Assembly: GCF_002104995.1 (NCBI RefSeq)
Contig: NW_024468249.1
Span: forward strand, 2,542,001-2,606,000
From: Linderina pennispora
Lineage: Eukaryota; Kickxellomycota; Kickxellomycetes; Kickxellales; Kickxellaceae
DNA length: 64,000 nt
Direction: 5' to 3'
The position numbers and the translations under genes are program-made. Under the pieces are notes generated by a model. The model did no database searches. It was not told the DNA's origin and worked only from the letters and a program-made list of their open reading frames with translations. Shown here piece after piece: positions 44,908 to 57,097 of the stretch (position 1 is its first letter; each line of letters opens with the position of its first letter).

Positions 44908-47900
44908 CTAATCCTGCTGCAGCACTACGTCGGCCACCAGGCCCTCGCCCAGGCGGATGATCTCGGCCATAACTGCGTCCTTGTTGAGCCCGACCAGCCC
45001 CTGCTTGCGGTCGACCGGCATGGCGTTGGCGTGGGCGCGCGGATTCAGCACTGCGGGCTGAGCGGCCGCTGGGTTCCAGAGCCCGGCAATCACGTGGCCG
45101 CCATACACATCATGGAAGAACAGCGCCGACCGGTGGTACACATTGACCAGGTCGCGCACATACTCGGCCACCGGGTCAAACCCCACCATGCCCGGCTGGT
45201 TGAACGGATTCGCATGCACATGCACCGCCGGTTCCGCCGGCTTCAGGTTCTTGAACACCTCCTCCTTCTCCTCCTTGACGCCATCCCTGGGCGGCTGCTC
45301 GAAGCGCCGGCTCACCATGTCCTTGTCGAGCCGGATCACAAAGTCGTAGTCGCTGAGCGGCGTCGTGAACGCCATGGCCAGCTGAGCCGGGTCGCCCGTA
45401 GCCAAGGCCTGGCGCACGCACGCCAGCGACGCCTTGGCCAGCGCAGCAATGCGCCGGGCCAGCACCGCCGAGCCCTGCCCGAACCACGAGCCGGACGGAT
45501 CGTCCTGGGTCGCCACGCGCCAGCCCGCGCGGAACTTCTTGGCCTCGAACTCGTGCTGCAGCGCTGCCGTCTCCTCGGCACCCATGCCCGCAGGCACCCA
45601 CACACCCTGCGCCAACGGCTTCAGTGCCGGCTCCTCATCGTCATCCTCATCGGTGTTCTCGCGGTGGTCAGCCTGGAAGTCCACAACAAACAGATCGGCA
45701 GCCCCACGCCCACGTGGCCAGCACACGCAGACACCGCACAAAGCCGGCGCTGCCCGTGGCCGGCGGCTGCAGACCATCCGAGACGTCGGTGAAGGCCCGT
45801 GCGGCCACCAGCTCGGCCACTTCCTCGGCCATACCTACCGCCTGGCCCAGCAGCATGTGGCGCGCCAGCCAGCGCTTCAGCAGCCGCACCGTCATCGACA
45901 GCGCCGGGTGGTGGCGCTGGCTCAGATCCAGCATGCGGCGGTGGTGGGCCGCCCGCCACACGTGATTGCGGGTCCACCGCCGGTGCGCCAGCTCCAGCGC
46001 ATCGGCGCGCGCCGTCAGCTTCGCTCCGCGCATCTCGCTGGCCTTCTGCGCCAGCACCGACCCCTCGCGCTCGCACTAGTACGCTCAGCCGGAACGTGAA
46101 CCCCGACGCATGGCGGATATCCAGGAAATTGTCGGTCTCGTAGTCCTGGTTTCTCCTCGCCACCCACATGCAAAGCCGCCATGCCTGTCATCAGCCCGTC
46201 GGAGGCGCCGTAGCCCAGGAACCGATTTCCCACCTGGACCGTTGCCTCCGGGTGCCGTCCCGTGTAGCATTCGCTCAGCCGCATCAGGAACGCCGCCTTG
46301 ATCTTGTGCAGCGCCGTCAGGTCGTCTGGCCACTTGCTTGATGACTCGAACTCCACCAGTACGTGCTGTGGCTCAATGTACGAGTCGTCTGAATCCACGC
46401 GCTTCGGCGGCACCACCGACGTGTACCGCAGCCCCGGCGACACCGCATGCAGCTGTAGCACCCGCAGCGGCAGCTCATCCTCCAGCTCCTTCAGTTCTTT
46501 CTGCAGCGCATCGAACGCTGTGGTTGCTGCCTCAAACGTCGCCACTCCATCGTCGTCATCACGCGACTGCATAAACCGCCCCAGACCCGTCGACAGGCTG
46601 AACAGCGTCGCCTCACCCGCCACCGCATTCTTCGGCCGGTTCTTGTCCACTACCGCCAGGTCCTCGGCCTGCAGGATCTCGGGCCCCGCCGCCTGCACCC
46701 CAAAGTGCCGCCGCAGCAGATACGCGACCATGCGCGGCACAATCTGCGCGCGCTTCTCAAACGACATACCCGACCCGCCCCACACCGTGGCGAGCCTGAT
46801 CGAGCCGTCGCGGAACCGCCGCAGCTCCGCCCGCTCGCCCCAGTACGCCCGGAACCGCGCGGCCGCATCCGGCGTCAGAGTCGGGGCTGGGTCCCAGATC
46901 CACCAGCCGCCTTGCCTCATTGGCATCGGCCACCACGCCAATGAAGAACGTCTGCGAGCGCATCGCCTTGGTCGCGTCACTGAACTCCCCAGGCCGCCAT
47001 CCTGCACTGCAACCACACCGCGCCTGCTTCGCCATTGCCTCCCCCAGGAACGACGCCAGCCGATGCTGCACCGCCGCCGCCGGGCTGCCCCACTCCAGCT
47101 CGCGCAGCCGCCGTGCCTGCATCCAGCTTTGCCCCGTGCTTGGCGCTCAGGAACTTGCTCAAATCAACAGTCACCCGGAACACGTGGTCGTACTTGCCCG
47201 CCAAGTCACAGGATGCTGCGCTCAGGAACACTGCCGCGAACCGGTCTGCCCCATTGCTGTTCAGATCATATGCGGTCCGCTGCGCTGCCAGCCGCAGCTC
47301 TGCCAGCTCCCATGCTTGCACCCCCGCCAGCAAGGTTCAATGACGATGTCGGATCTACAAATACTCCGCTGTAGTGCTCCGCAAACACGCTCAGATCAGC
47401 GTCTGTACCGAACTGTACTGGCGTTTCGCTGAAGTCATGACCCAGCAAGGAACTCGATGGTGCCCTTGAACAGCTGGTATCCGCTCATCGTACCCGCCAG
47501 CTTCGGCCCCGCGCGCCCGCCCGACTGCACGCCACGCACCAGATATCGCCAGCAGCATCGTCAGCACAAACCCGCTGACGCGCTCGCTTCCGCACACCGG
47601 CACATTTCCCACCGTGCGTCCCACGCCGTTGCGCTGGCTGATCCCACACCCGCAGCAGCTGAGCCGCCTGCACAAACTCCGGGCACATCTTGAGTCGTCT
47701 CATGCAGGTACTTCATGTGCGTCACCAGCAGCGCATCTCCCAGCACCACTGCGTTATACTGCGGCGTTGCCGGCAGCGAGGCGTCCGCTGCGTCCGGTGT
47801 GCCTGTCAAGAAGCCGGGCCGCACGTGGATTGCGCTCTGGCGTCAGTCTCTTCAGCGCCATCGCATCGTGCCCAAACGTCGGGATCACGCGGATCACGCA

Positions 47901-48763
47901 CCCCAGCTTCCCCATCTGCTTCACTCCGGCCTTCGCCCGCAGCTCCACCACCGGCTGCCGCACATCGCCGTGCAGCCGCCCCAGCCCCACCTCAAACAGC
48001 TCGCCCAGCGCCGACTGCCTGATCCCGATCAACAGCACCGCCACGTAGAATGCCCGCTTGTACACGTACCGCATGTTCACATAATCGCGCTCCTGCAAAA
48101 GCTCGCTCGGCATCTGCACCGCCACATCGACATTGAATCCCTCGGTGCGTGCGCGCTGCCATACCCAGCCCATAGCTGCCCACCACATGGACTGCCTGCG
48201 GAGCCGCAAACCCAAGCTTCATCGCCATGCCCACAGGCGGCGCCGGGTCCGGGAACGGCACGTCGATGCCGCGCCCATCTGCCATCACCCGCTTGCTCTG
48301 GTTATACACGTAGTTCACTGCCGCATCCACCGACTGCTCCGGAACCGAATCCAGCCCTACCACTACGTCACGCAACTGCCGCAGCGCTGCGTCCAGTCCC
48401 CGCGTCGCCTTGCTGCTCGCCTGCACCCGGCTCTCCTGCAACAGCTCCTCGATCTGCAGCTTGAACAGGTTCGTCTTGAACAGCAATGATCGCTTCGTTC
48501 AGCGCCAGTACCTCCGCTCCTGTCACCTTCGAAACCTTGTCCTTGCTGGGATGCGTCTCTTGTTTGCTCGCGCGCTCTGCCGACATGTCCTCATGCTCTT
48601 CCTCCTCTTCCTCCTGCCCAGACTCTGCCGAAGATTCCGAGCTTTCGTCCGAACTCATAGCGAACCGATCCTCATCGGACTCTTCGTGTTTGGCCGCCTT
48701 CTTGGCTTCCCGCTTGTCTGCCACCTTGAACGACGGCGCCTTACGCTTGCCTGCTGGTGCCAT
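44908..48763 (-). CDS. UTP22: U3 snoRNP / pre-ribosomal protein UTP22 (NRAP family)
   Basis: Large nucleolar protein of the UTP-C complex in 18S rRNA maturation. Order: an acidic/basic N-terminus (MAPAGKRKAPSFKVADKREA), NLFKLQIEELLQESR, VVGSYGLGMAARTTEGFNVD, VAVQMPSELLQERDYVNMRY, MSGYQLFKGTIEFLLGHDFS, KAMRSQTFFIGVVADANEA, FRAYWGERAELRRFRDGSIR, VPRMVAYLLRRHFGVQA, DNFLDIRHASGFTFRLSVLV, and C-terminal SRRFEQPPRDG, VRDLVNVYHRSALFFHDVYG, AGLWNPAA. About 13 one-base breaks interrupt 3.9 kb; almost all are synonymous choices (GCT/GCG, ACG/ACC, AAT/AAC, CGT/CGG, CTT/CTG, GTG/GTC). One near 46150 has no clean synonymous placement. Treated as intact. Confidence 0.9.
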
Positions 48764-49233
48764 TTGGTGCTTTTTTGTTGAAATTGTGGTGTAAATAAAA
48801 AGTTTTTGGAAGAGCTAGAGTTTACGGAAAGAGTTGTTGATCTGCTCTGAAGCTTTAGAGAAAAATGTTCAGCCAGCAAAAAAACTTGATCCGGACATAG
48901 ATCTGATGATTGAATAATCAATGCCTCCAATATATCGGCGTTGAATGTGAACTGTTGCTGTATCATGACCAGGATATATAGGGAAACATAACTTCTCAGA
49001 AACATGACTAAGGGGAAGAACGAAAACCAGGTTGTCTTTCTGGGACCATTACACATGTACGTTTCGGTGTTGCCCATGATGGCACAGGGGGAACTCTGGG
49101 CCCCGAATGTCACCAGCCTCTATACGCAGTTGGCGACATAGCGTCTGAAGGATACAATAATAGACCACCAGCTCATTGTCGAATATCCGGGAACCAGTGT
49201 ATTGGTGAGGAAAAGAGAAACAACTCCAAAAGC
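48764..49233. other. Intergenic, UTP22 promoter
   Basis: A/T-rich leader and promoter. No gene seen. Confidence 0.45.
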
Positions 49234-50928
49234 CTAGTTGCTGTCAGTGCTCAAACGAGTAGCAAGCTTGGCGAAATGCTTGCTTCTCATGAGATCCGAG
49301 CAGGGTAGGATCAAATTCCTGAAACAAGAACAAAAGGTGCGGACTGTTGGGCACCTTAGTGCCAGGGTGACCAGCATTCTTGCAGTCTGAACATATCCCG
49401 CTTTCTGGTCCAGGTGGGTGGCTATCCGTTGTAGTGTTTGAGAGGGAGGAGTATCCAGCACAGTTGTGCTGCCAGTTCCGGCCATGGCCTGGCAAACATG
49501 ATCAATGATATTCAAGATAACCTTATTGCTCAGGACCATTTGTGGTTAAGGCAGGGCCAAGTCTGGTAAATCTGTCGCGTCATCCAGGACAGCACTGTTG
49601 CGGCAAGCCACTGCAAGCTCTCGAGTGAATGGCAGAGACGCAATCAGTTGAATGATCCCCTTATATGTGAATTTCAATCCAGGGGATGCTCAAGGCACGT
49701 ATGGTGCTGCTGAAGCATGGCATAGTCGAGATCAAACCCATTCCTGAGCTCGGTCACTGGTGTCCAGTGAAAAGCACGGAGTATATGAGAAATACGATCT
49801 TTGGTGATCTTGTCGGCCATAGTAAATAGATTGCGTGTTTTCAGGTAGTACAGCGTCTTAAACCGTCCCTCATCCAGAAAATCGAACCGGCTAAAACCAT
49901 CGATAGCATTGTTGGTAAGATGCATGTCCAGGAATCTTAGGAAATCTTTGGATCCGCGGCAGTTGTGCCATTGCTGTGGAAAACGACATGCCTGAACTGG
50001 TGGGATGTAGCCAGCCTTAGGCGTAGCATCTGTAGTGACGAGAGCTTCCACGGATAAAACAACAAACATTATTTGTCCTTAACATTTGCATCGGTTACCA
50101 AGGGTTTGTGGGGGCTGTATTGGGAGGAAGCGGTAAAGTGCATTCAAGAAGTATCTGTCAGTTGCGATAGCGCTTCTTCTTGTCAATAGGCACTCTAGGA
50201 GATCATGCACATGACAAGAGAGCACCTTACCCGAAGTTCCTTTGACGGGCCTCAGGTTAATAGAAAATACACTGCCGGAAACACACACAACATCTCCTTA
50301 GTGAATACGCACATTGACAGCAACTGGATATTTCTGTTTTGGCATCCGACACTCTCCTGTAAACGCAAAGGAAAGGTGCGTAATATGCGGGAAAGTAGCA
50401 TCCACCGGTATGCACCGCTTTAGGTGGACGAGCGCCGGACCGTCTAATATATATGCAGCTTGAAATTCCCTCGTGATCCCCTTGACCATGTCAGTGATAT
50501 CAAGCGCATGGGCTAGTCCAAGTGGCGGTTGGGCTTTGGCGCCTGTGTGTACATATTGAAACCCATAGCTGAGAGATACCTGTCGCCATGAACGACAGAC
50601 GCGTCATCTGCTTGATAGCCCCGTATACTGGGCTATGATAATGCCAGCCAACATAAGTAGACTTTTCGGGCGTAAGGTAATAAGTAATGTGTTTCAACAC
50701 GCTCACAGGCGACAGCTGAGCAGCGGATTCTATGACAAGCGAAAAATGAAAATGAAGCATGCGACGAACAGCATGATGGTGAAAGCAAAGATGATTGCTT
50801 CGATAAGCCCCCTTCAATTGAGGCCATTGCCTGCCACTTGGCCCTAGCTCGACACATTTGGAGATCTGATAGACACAAAGGGTATTGCTATGCATGGAAA
50901 TAGATGCAAGTATGTATTTGGAATACAT
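49234..50928 (-). CDS. Uncharacterised protein, reading frame fragmented (limits uncertain)
   Basis: Minus-strand pieces read in a consistent direction: FPHITHLSFAFTGECRMP near 50400, KVLSCHVHDLLECLLTRRSA and DRYFLNALYRFLPIQPP near 50200, VVLSVEALVTTDATPKAGYI then FLRFLDMHLTNNAIDGFSRF near 49900, and a C-terminal TARMLVTLALRCPTVRTF ending at 49234. Apparent in-frame stops at 50298 and 50079 disappear if three and then further synonymous doubled bases are assumed (CAC/CAT, ACC/ACT, GGG/GGT give HKEMLCVFPAVYFLLTEARQ). Further upstream, near 50760-50830, a hydrophobic segment AIIFAFTIMLFVACFIFIFR is in another frame and may or may not belong. Either a true gene full of allelic sites or a decaying copy. 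No domain recognised. Confidence 0.4.
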
Positions 50929-50943
50929 TGAGTGCTTTCATAT

Positions 50944-51772
50944 CTAGCACTTGACAGTGGTAGCCTTGCCATCGTTGTCCAGAGCCTTGATCGAGTTGCT
51001 CCACTTGTACTGCTTCTGGGCGACCACGTACTGGTACGACTTGACACGAGTGACACTCTCCGACCACTCCTTCTGCGTCTCCTTGTTGTGCGGGTTCTTC
51101 AGGTCATCCGCGCCGCACCTGCAGGAACTTGGTCAGCCAGACGATCTCGTCGACATTGTGGCCGTTGATCTTGAGCGTGCTGCCCGACGAGCCCTTGGCA
51201 TCGGCCTTGAATCGACACGCTGGTCTTCTTGATCAGTGCACCAACCGAGTCGGGATCCGAGCCATCGCCGTGCTGGATTGTTGTATCGTACAGCTGGGCG
51301 CGGGTTACGTCGAGCTGGGCACCAAGAGTATCAGCGAGCTTCTGCGACGGGTCAAAGTACATCTCGTCGCGCACCTTGTCCTGCGCGGCGCGGAACTTTG
51401 CGTCCGACTTGCCCAGCTTGCCCCACACCGAGCAGTAGCCGTCCAGGCCGCTGGTCGAGCCGCTGCCCGACTTGTCCAGCTTCTTCATGACAGCATCGTA
51501 CTTGCTGAACTCGTCCTTACCGCCAGTCATCTTGTGATACTCCTGCAGGACGACCCAGGCGTCCGAGGTGCCAGGTGCAGAAGCCAGCGATACCGGCAGT
51601 GAAACCCACGGCCATCGTGGATGTTCTCGCAGTAGTCGTAGTGGAAGGCGGTGTCGCCGTTCTCGTAGATGTTGGTCAGACCCAGAGCGATCTTCTTGGA
51701 GCAGGCGGACATGGCGGCGTTGGTCGTGGCGATGGTGGCGAGGAGGCCGAGAGCGGTGGCAGTAAACTTCAT
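50944..51772 (-). CDS. Secreted GH46 chitosanase
   Basis: The signal peptide MKFTATALGLLATIATTNAA is followed by the GH46 core: KIALGLTNIYENGDTAFHYD, then YCENIHDGRGFTAGIAGFCT, GTSDAWVVLQEYHKM, VRDEMYFDPSQKLADTLG, and GDGSDPDSVGALIKKTSVSI. By analogy with the Streptomyces enzyme, Glu of YENGD is the proton donor and Asp of HDGRGF the base. It hydrolyses chitosan outside the cell. Four breaks (51601 TTT/TTC, 51573 ACC/ACT, 51209 ATT/ATC, 51112 CGG/CGC) are all synonymous. GH46 is mainly bacterial; most fungal chitosanases are GH75, so ancient horizontal transfer is plausible. It is preceded by a TATA box and a 12-base tandem repeat in the leader. Confidence 0.85.
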
Positions 51773-51799
51773 GGTTGATTGTCTTGGAGTAGAGTGGGT

Positions 51800-51870
51800 T
51801 TGTGAGGTGGTTGCTGATGTGGTGCTGATGTGGTTGCTGATGTGGTTGCTGATGTGGTTGCTGATGTTGT
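51800..51870. repeat. 12-base tandem repeat in chitosanase leader
   Basis: The unit GTGGTTGCTGAT (plus strand) recurs about four to five times with small variations, between the chitosanase ATG and its TATA box, so it is transcribed in the 5' leader. Confidence 0.7.
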
Positions 51871-51908
51871 TGGTGGTGAGGTTTTGGACAGTGCGGTTCT
51901 GCTTCGAC

Positions 51909-51916
51909 CTTTTATA
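51909..51916 (-). promoter_or_regulatory. TATA box (TATAAAAG) of chitosanase
   Basis: Minus strand, 144 bases upstream of the ATG at 51772. Confidence 0.6.
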
Positions 51917-52320
51917 CCCGGTAGCGTGGTATTGCTTCCTGCGCTTCGGCATATTGAAAACCTGCATTGTCGTGGCAACTGGCTTCTGATAGAAAGATTT
52001 GTAGCTGCTTTGTGGAAAACTGCTTCCAAGAAAACAAATCCCACACCTCATCCCAAGGCCTATATCCTGTTGACCGCCAGCTAGATGCATGGGTAAACAG
52101 GTTTTGTGAATCTCTTCTTTTAGAGATTGAGGAGATCCCTTCCTTTCTGTCCGACTAAGAATAGGATGATACCCGCCAAGACATCCCTAACACCTCGCTT
52201 GGCATATCTTGGCTATCCTAAAAATGAAGGATACACCTGTTGTTGTTCCGCGGCATCCTGAAAAGGCAAATAGTATTGCTGGAGATTCAATTAGTGGGCA
52301 TGTGCAGCAACCGATACCAA
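51917..52320. other. Intergenic
   Basis: Upstream of chitosanase; no coding signal supported. Confidence 0.4.
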
Positions 52321-52680
52321 CTACAGGTTCTTGCCATGGCAACGCCAGGCAGATCTGATTCCAAGAGATTCAGGCAATGTATTTGTAGTATTCACAATCC
52401 CACTAATCAAGCGCACAGGACGCCTTAGATTCACCCACCTATCTTTACATTGGAGCGGGGATTTGGTGCCAACAATCAGCACACACTGCTTCCAATCCCT
52501 CCGATCACCAGTAGAAGCGACATATGCAACCGGCCTAGGAAATTTCACCAATCAGACTAGCTTCGCGATAAACTATTGGGCTGAATCTTCACGATTAGCT
52601 TTTGAACGAAATAGCCTGGTACATCAAACCTCGCTTGCTACTCCAGCTGCAATCCAATCTATATGCAAATGTCCCTTTCA
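52321..52680 (-). CDS. Myb/SANT-like DNA-binding fragment (broken)
   Basis: The minus strand reads DRRDWKQCVLIVGTKSPLQC then KDRWVNLRRPVRL at 52321-52551, matching the third helix and closing Trp of a Myb/SANT repeat. Upstream on the same strand a second candidate repeat reads DWIAAGVASEV, CTRLFRSKANREDSAQ and FIAKLV, interrupted by TGA and TAG. A further minus frame (53020-52697) may be the N-terminal side. Either a gene with several doubled bases or a remnant; boundaries are unknown. Confidence 0.35.
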
Positions 52681-53020
52681 ATGAGCTCGTGCTAGCCTAG
52701 TTCCTGGAATCTCGCTCCATAGAGATCATGGCCCGAAAGAAAAGTACCCATGAAAGTTCAGGAATGGTCCGTTTGGAACCTTCTGGAAACAGTTTTCTTA
52801 CTGTTGGTTTGATTTTGGCACAGGGGATCTTGCCAACAGGTTCGTTGACTGCCTCCCGGATCTGGTGCCCTATGATGTATAGAATCAGAGTTGACGATGA
52901 TTCCCACTTCTTCTTACTCAGGATTTGGTCCGAAATGCACGGGTATGCTAGTTTCTGATATCTGGACGAGTGTGAGGCGTCTACTGATACGTACCTGGCT
53001 TCTTTTTCATACAGCAGCAT

Positions 53021-53588
53021 TTTCCTATGGCGATATCAGCATTTACGCTAGATTTGCAGTGACCGAAAAGGTAATGCCTGCGCCATGTCAAAGGCTTCAA
53101 GAATAAATAGTGGCGCACCTGGCATACGTACACCAAAGGATTGTAGTTTTCTCTATACGACTCCTGAATGTACGATTGTTCAAGTGATTTCTAATTTATT
53201 TGAAGTTCAGTGCGCTTACAATCTCACGGCTGATTTGAGAACCACATTTGTTCTCGGAGATCATCATTCACTCGAGCTTCACAATCGATAGCCAGGCAAA
53301 AGGCACCTTGACCACCAATCGGCGAGTATGTCGAGGGGCCACCCGCTTCGCTTCAACACAATTTCTTTTTCTTGCGTCTGATACACAGCGTAGGAAGCGG
53401 TCGTGTGAGTCAAATAGACATATTCAGGATACTAAATCTCTGTTAGGTTGAAGAAGAAAAAGGTAAAGTAGTCGGGAGAATGTCAGGAGAGGAAAAAGAA
53501 AGGGTAAAAATGTTGAAAGGGAATTATCAAGGAATGAGAAGTTGAGTAGAAAGGAAGAAAAAGGATGAGGCAGGAATGTGAAATTTTG
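53021..53588. other. Intergenic
   Basis: A/G-rich near 53450-53570, the 3' flank of the G-beta gene. No gene supported. Confidence 0.4.
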
Positions 53589-54775
53589 TCAAGCCCACAC
53601 CTTCAGCAGGCTGTCCCACGAACCAGTCGCCAGGGCCATGCCGTCACTCGAGACGCCGAGGCAGCTGACACGGTTATCGTGGCCCGACAGCGTCGTCACC
53701 TTGTCGCCCTTGAGCACATCCCACACATTGCAGTTGAAGTCGTCATAGCCAGCAAACAGCAGGCGGCCGGATGCCGAGAAGGCCACGGATGTGATGCCGC
53801 ACAGAATGTTGTCGTGCGTGTACTGGTTGAGTTCACGGTCCGCGCGCAGATCAAACAGCCTGCACGAGGCATCGTCGGAGCCCGGTACCGAAGGCATTGC
53901 CGTTCGGGAAGAACTGCACGGCATTGATGTCGCTCTCGTGGCCCGTGAAGGTCTGCACACAGCGACCCGACCTGATATCCCACACCTTGGCGGTGGCATC
54001 GCAGGCACCCGAGACAAAGATGTTCTTGCTGGGAGCCAGCGACAGCGACATGACGTCGCCGGTGTGGTCGTTGAACTCCATGATCTTGACGCCGGCGTCG
54101 ATGTCCCACAGCATGCACGACATGTCGCCCGATGATGTCAGGATCTGCCGGTCAGAAATGAACCGGCAGCACGACAGGTAGCCGGTGTGGGCTGACAGCT
54201 CGCGCGCAACCTTGACCGACCCCTCGCGTGTCTTCAGGTTGTAGATCGAGCACAGGTTGTCCAGGCCGCCGCACGCTACAAAGTTACCCGAGGGTGCGTA
54301 CGCGCACGTCATCACCCACGAGGACCGCAGCGGGATCGCATGGATCTTGTTTGTGCTAAACGCGTCCCACACGATCAGCTTGCCGTCCTGCGACGCCGAC
54401 ACGAGGTGCCGCTCGTCCGCTGCCCAGTGCATCGCATAGATCTTGGCCAGGTGCCCCTTCAGCGTCCGCCGCACCTTCATTGCAATTCGGGGCAGAGGGT
54501 CGACCGAGGCTGCCGCATTTCGCACTATAGCAAATGTAATAAAAAAAAACGTTTAGCCGAACTACCTCATTGGGACTAGGCGGCCAGGTGGTCCCCGTTT
54601 TCGACTGCTTTTCTTTCCCTCTTGAAAAAAGAGCGCTGCACCATGATTAACTTTTGTGAACTGTGGATACTGTACGTGAGGTGTCAGCGAGCTTCTCCTT
54701 TGTCAGCCGAATGCGCTCCTTGAGCTGCTCGGCCTCGCGCTTCGCCACAAGTATTCTGTCGGTAATGTCACCCAT
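53589..54775 (-). CDS. Heterotrimeric G-protein beta subunit
   Basis: Exon 1 is 54775-54676 ([20 protein letters not shown], the coiled coil that pairs with G-gamma, ending ADTS), intron 54675-54525 (donor GTACAG), exon 2 54524-53589. Seven WD40 blades follow: [128 protein letters not shown], ending DSLLKVWA. One extra base at 53883 (ACC/ACG, Thr) breaks blade six and is synonymous. The length, about 345 residues, and near-canonical sequence fit a true G-beta, acting at the plasma membrane in receptor signalling. Confidence 0.95.
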
Positions 54776-55855
54776 CTAAATTGGCAAATAGTAAACGGAA
54801 AATCAGTATCCACGAAGAGGGTAAATTTGTTACGAGGAAAAAGAAAAAAGTAAACAAGGGAGGGCAAGGCGGCAGGTTCCATATATTTTCCAAGCACGCC
54901 CTTGCTCTCTGCCCACTGCCACATTTTTCCAGCCTGGTGTACGCACGTTCGCAAATGATATAAGCGGCTTTTCTGTGTTCCCGTCCTTTTTGCAAAGCAC
55001 AAACGAAATACCAAGAGCGCTGCTGGTGTAGATATAAAAACAAGAAGGATAAGGCGAGTCGCCAGAAAATAAAGTAAAAAATTGCAAGGAGCAGAGCAGA
55101 GAAGGACCGATGAGTGGCGCGCCCTGTTTTGCGGGCGTTTCTCGCCTTTTTCACTAAGCCCCCTTTTTTATTTTTGCAGCTCATCGTTCAGAAGCCAGCA
55201 GGTTTCAAGAGCGTGCTCCTCCAGGCCATGGCACAATGCTGTGCTCCGTTGGCGAGGATTTGCTGGAACTTGGAATGACGAGCCCAAGCTGGGCGACTAC
55301 TGTTTTTCGTTCCAGGCTCATGCATCGCACTCGCTATTTGCACCCCGCCCGCACACTGGCGGGATCATTGGTCTCCAAACATTGGCAAAGCGAGGCAGAG
55401 CCGCTGCTGTCGCCAGGGACACCCGCCGAGACGACGCTGTTCTGCCCAGTGCAGTGCTGGATTCCGTATCCCCCCAAAAAGCTGCCTGGCAGTTCAAGGA
55501 TTTGTTATGTTTGCGTCGACACGGAATGACGATCGACACGATAATTAAGGTATGCAGCCGTTAATGCCTTTCGAACGCTTCCTTTGCCCCGCTTTGTGCC
55601 AATGCAAGCTGTCAGGCTTATGTCTGAGGAGTTCTTGCCCATGCCTGCAATCGGCCCATCACGGGACGGCCAACCGGACTGGCTGCTCCGCTGAGCCTGC
55701 TGGCTAAGCTCCGCGGTCCGCGGCACGCCTTGTAGTCTTTTACTGCAAAGATCAAAGTATCGCTGGTAGTTTTGCGGGCCCGTCATTTCCGGATATGGCG
55801 AGTGCGACAATAACGGGGCAATCTCATTTGAAACAAGGTTCAAAAAAGAAAGAGT
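54776..55855. other. Intergenic, G-beta promoter and acyl-CoA dehydrogenase 3' flank
   Basis: A plus-strand frame at 55082-55564 lacks any domain and resembles chance coding. Nothing else supported. Confidence 0.4.
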
Positions 55856-57097
55856 CTACAGCTTGGCCGACTGCTTCGCGTTTTGCTCCTGGATCTCGAG
55901 CAGCGCGATCTGGCGGATGTGGACCTCGTCGGGGCCATCGGCAATGCGCAGCGTGCGCATCCCAGCCCACATGCTGGCCAGCGGAGTGTCCTGGCCGACA
56001 CCGCCGGCACCGTACATCTGGATGGCGCGGTCCAGGATTGCCAGGACAACGTTGGGCACAGTGACCTTGGCCATTGCAATTTCCTTCTTCGCGTTCTTTG
56101 CGCCGACCTTGTCGATCATGTCGGCAGCACGCAGCACCAGCATGCGCGACGCCTCGAGCTCCATGCGCGACTTGGCAATGTAGTCCAGGACAACGCCGTG
56201 CTCGACGATCTTGCGGCCAAAGGTGGTGCGGCTCTGCACCCGCTGGACCATCAGCTCGAGCGCGACGCTCGGCCATACCCAGCGAGCGCATGCAGTGGTG
56301 GATGCGGCCGGGGCCGAGGCGGCCCTGGATCACCTCGAAGCCGCGGCCCTCGCCGAGGATCAGGTTCTCCTTGGGCACACGCACGTTGTCGAAGCGCACC
56401 TCGCAGTGGCCGTGCGGCGCATCGTCATACCCAAACACCGTCAGCGGCCGCACCACCGTGACGCCCGGGGTGTCGGCGGGCACAACGATAATCGACTGCT
56501 GCTCGTGCTTGCGTGCGCTCGTGTCGCTCTTGCCCATGACGATGAACACGGCACACTGGGGGTGGCCGGCACCCGAGATCCACCACTTGTGGCCGTTGAC
56601 GACATAGTGGTCGCCGTCCTGCTTGATCGACGTCGCAATGTTGGTGGCATCCGACGAGGCCACGGCGGGCTCGGTCATGGCAAAGGCCGAGCGGATCTCG
56701 CCGTTCATCAGCGGCTCCAGCCAGCGCTTCTTCTGCTCCGCGTTGCCATACTTGGCAAACACCTCCATGTTGCCGGTATCGGGCGCCGCGCAGTTGGTCG
56801 CGACCGGCGCGAATGTTCGGGCTGCGGCCCATGATCTCGCACAGGACTGCGTACTCGTAGTTGGTCAGCCCCGGTCCCTCCTTGTATTCCTTGGTCAGAA
56901 ACAGGTTCCACAGGCCGAGCTCGCGTGCGCGCTTCTTCAGCCGCTCGATGACGGGCGGGACTGTGTTCCAGCGCTGCGCGCCCTGGCCCAGCGCCTGCTC
57001 GGCTTCGTGCTCGGCCGGAATGCACTTCCTCCTCAACGAACTTGGCCAGGCGGCTCCTGAGCTCCTCGACACGCGGCGACAGTTGAACGAGCGACAT
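55856..57097 (-). CDS. Acyl-CoA dehydrogenase (ACAD10/11-like)
   Basis: FAD enzyme introducing the alpha-beta double bond in acyl-CoA. Order: [20 protein letters not shown] with [71 protein letters not shown], the signature [56 protein letters not shown], then [20 protein letters not shown] and [20 protein letters not shown] with [12 protein letters not shown]. Three breaks resolve synonymously: GAA/GAG near 57028, CCG/CCA near 56816 and CGC/CGG near 56265. No peroxisomal C-terminal signal (ends QSAKL, which is only weakly SKL-like) and no clear mitochondrial presequence, so location is uncertain. A minus-strand TTTAAATA lies upstream. Confidence 0.9.
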
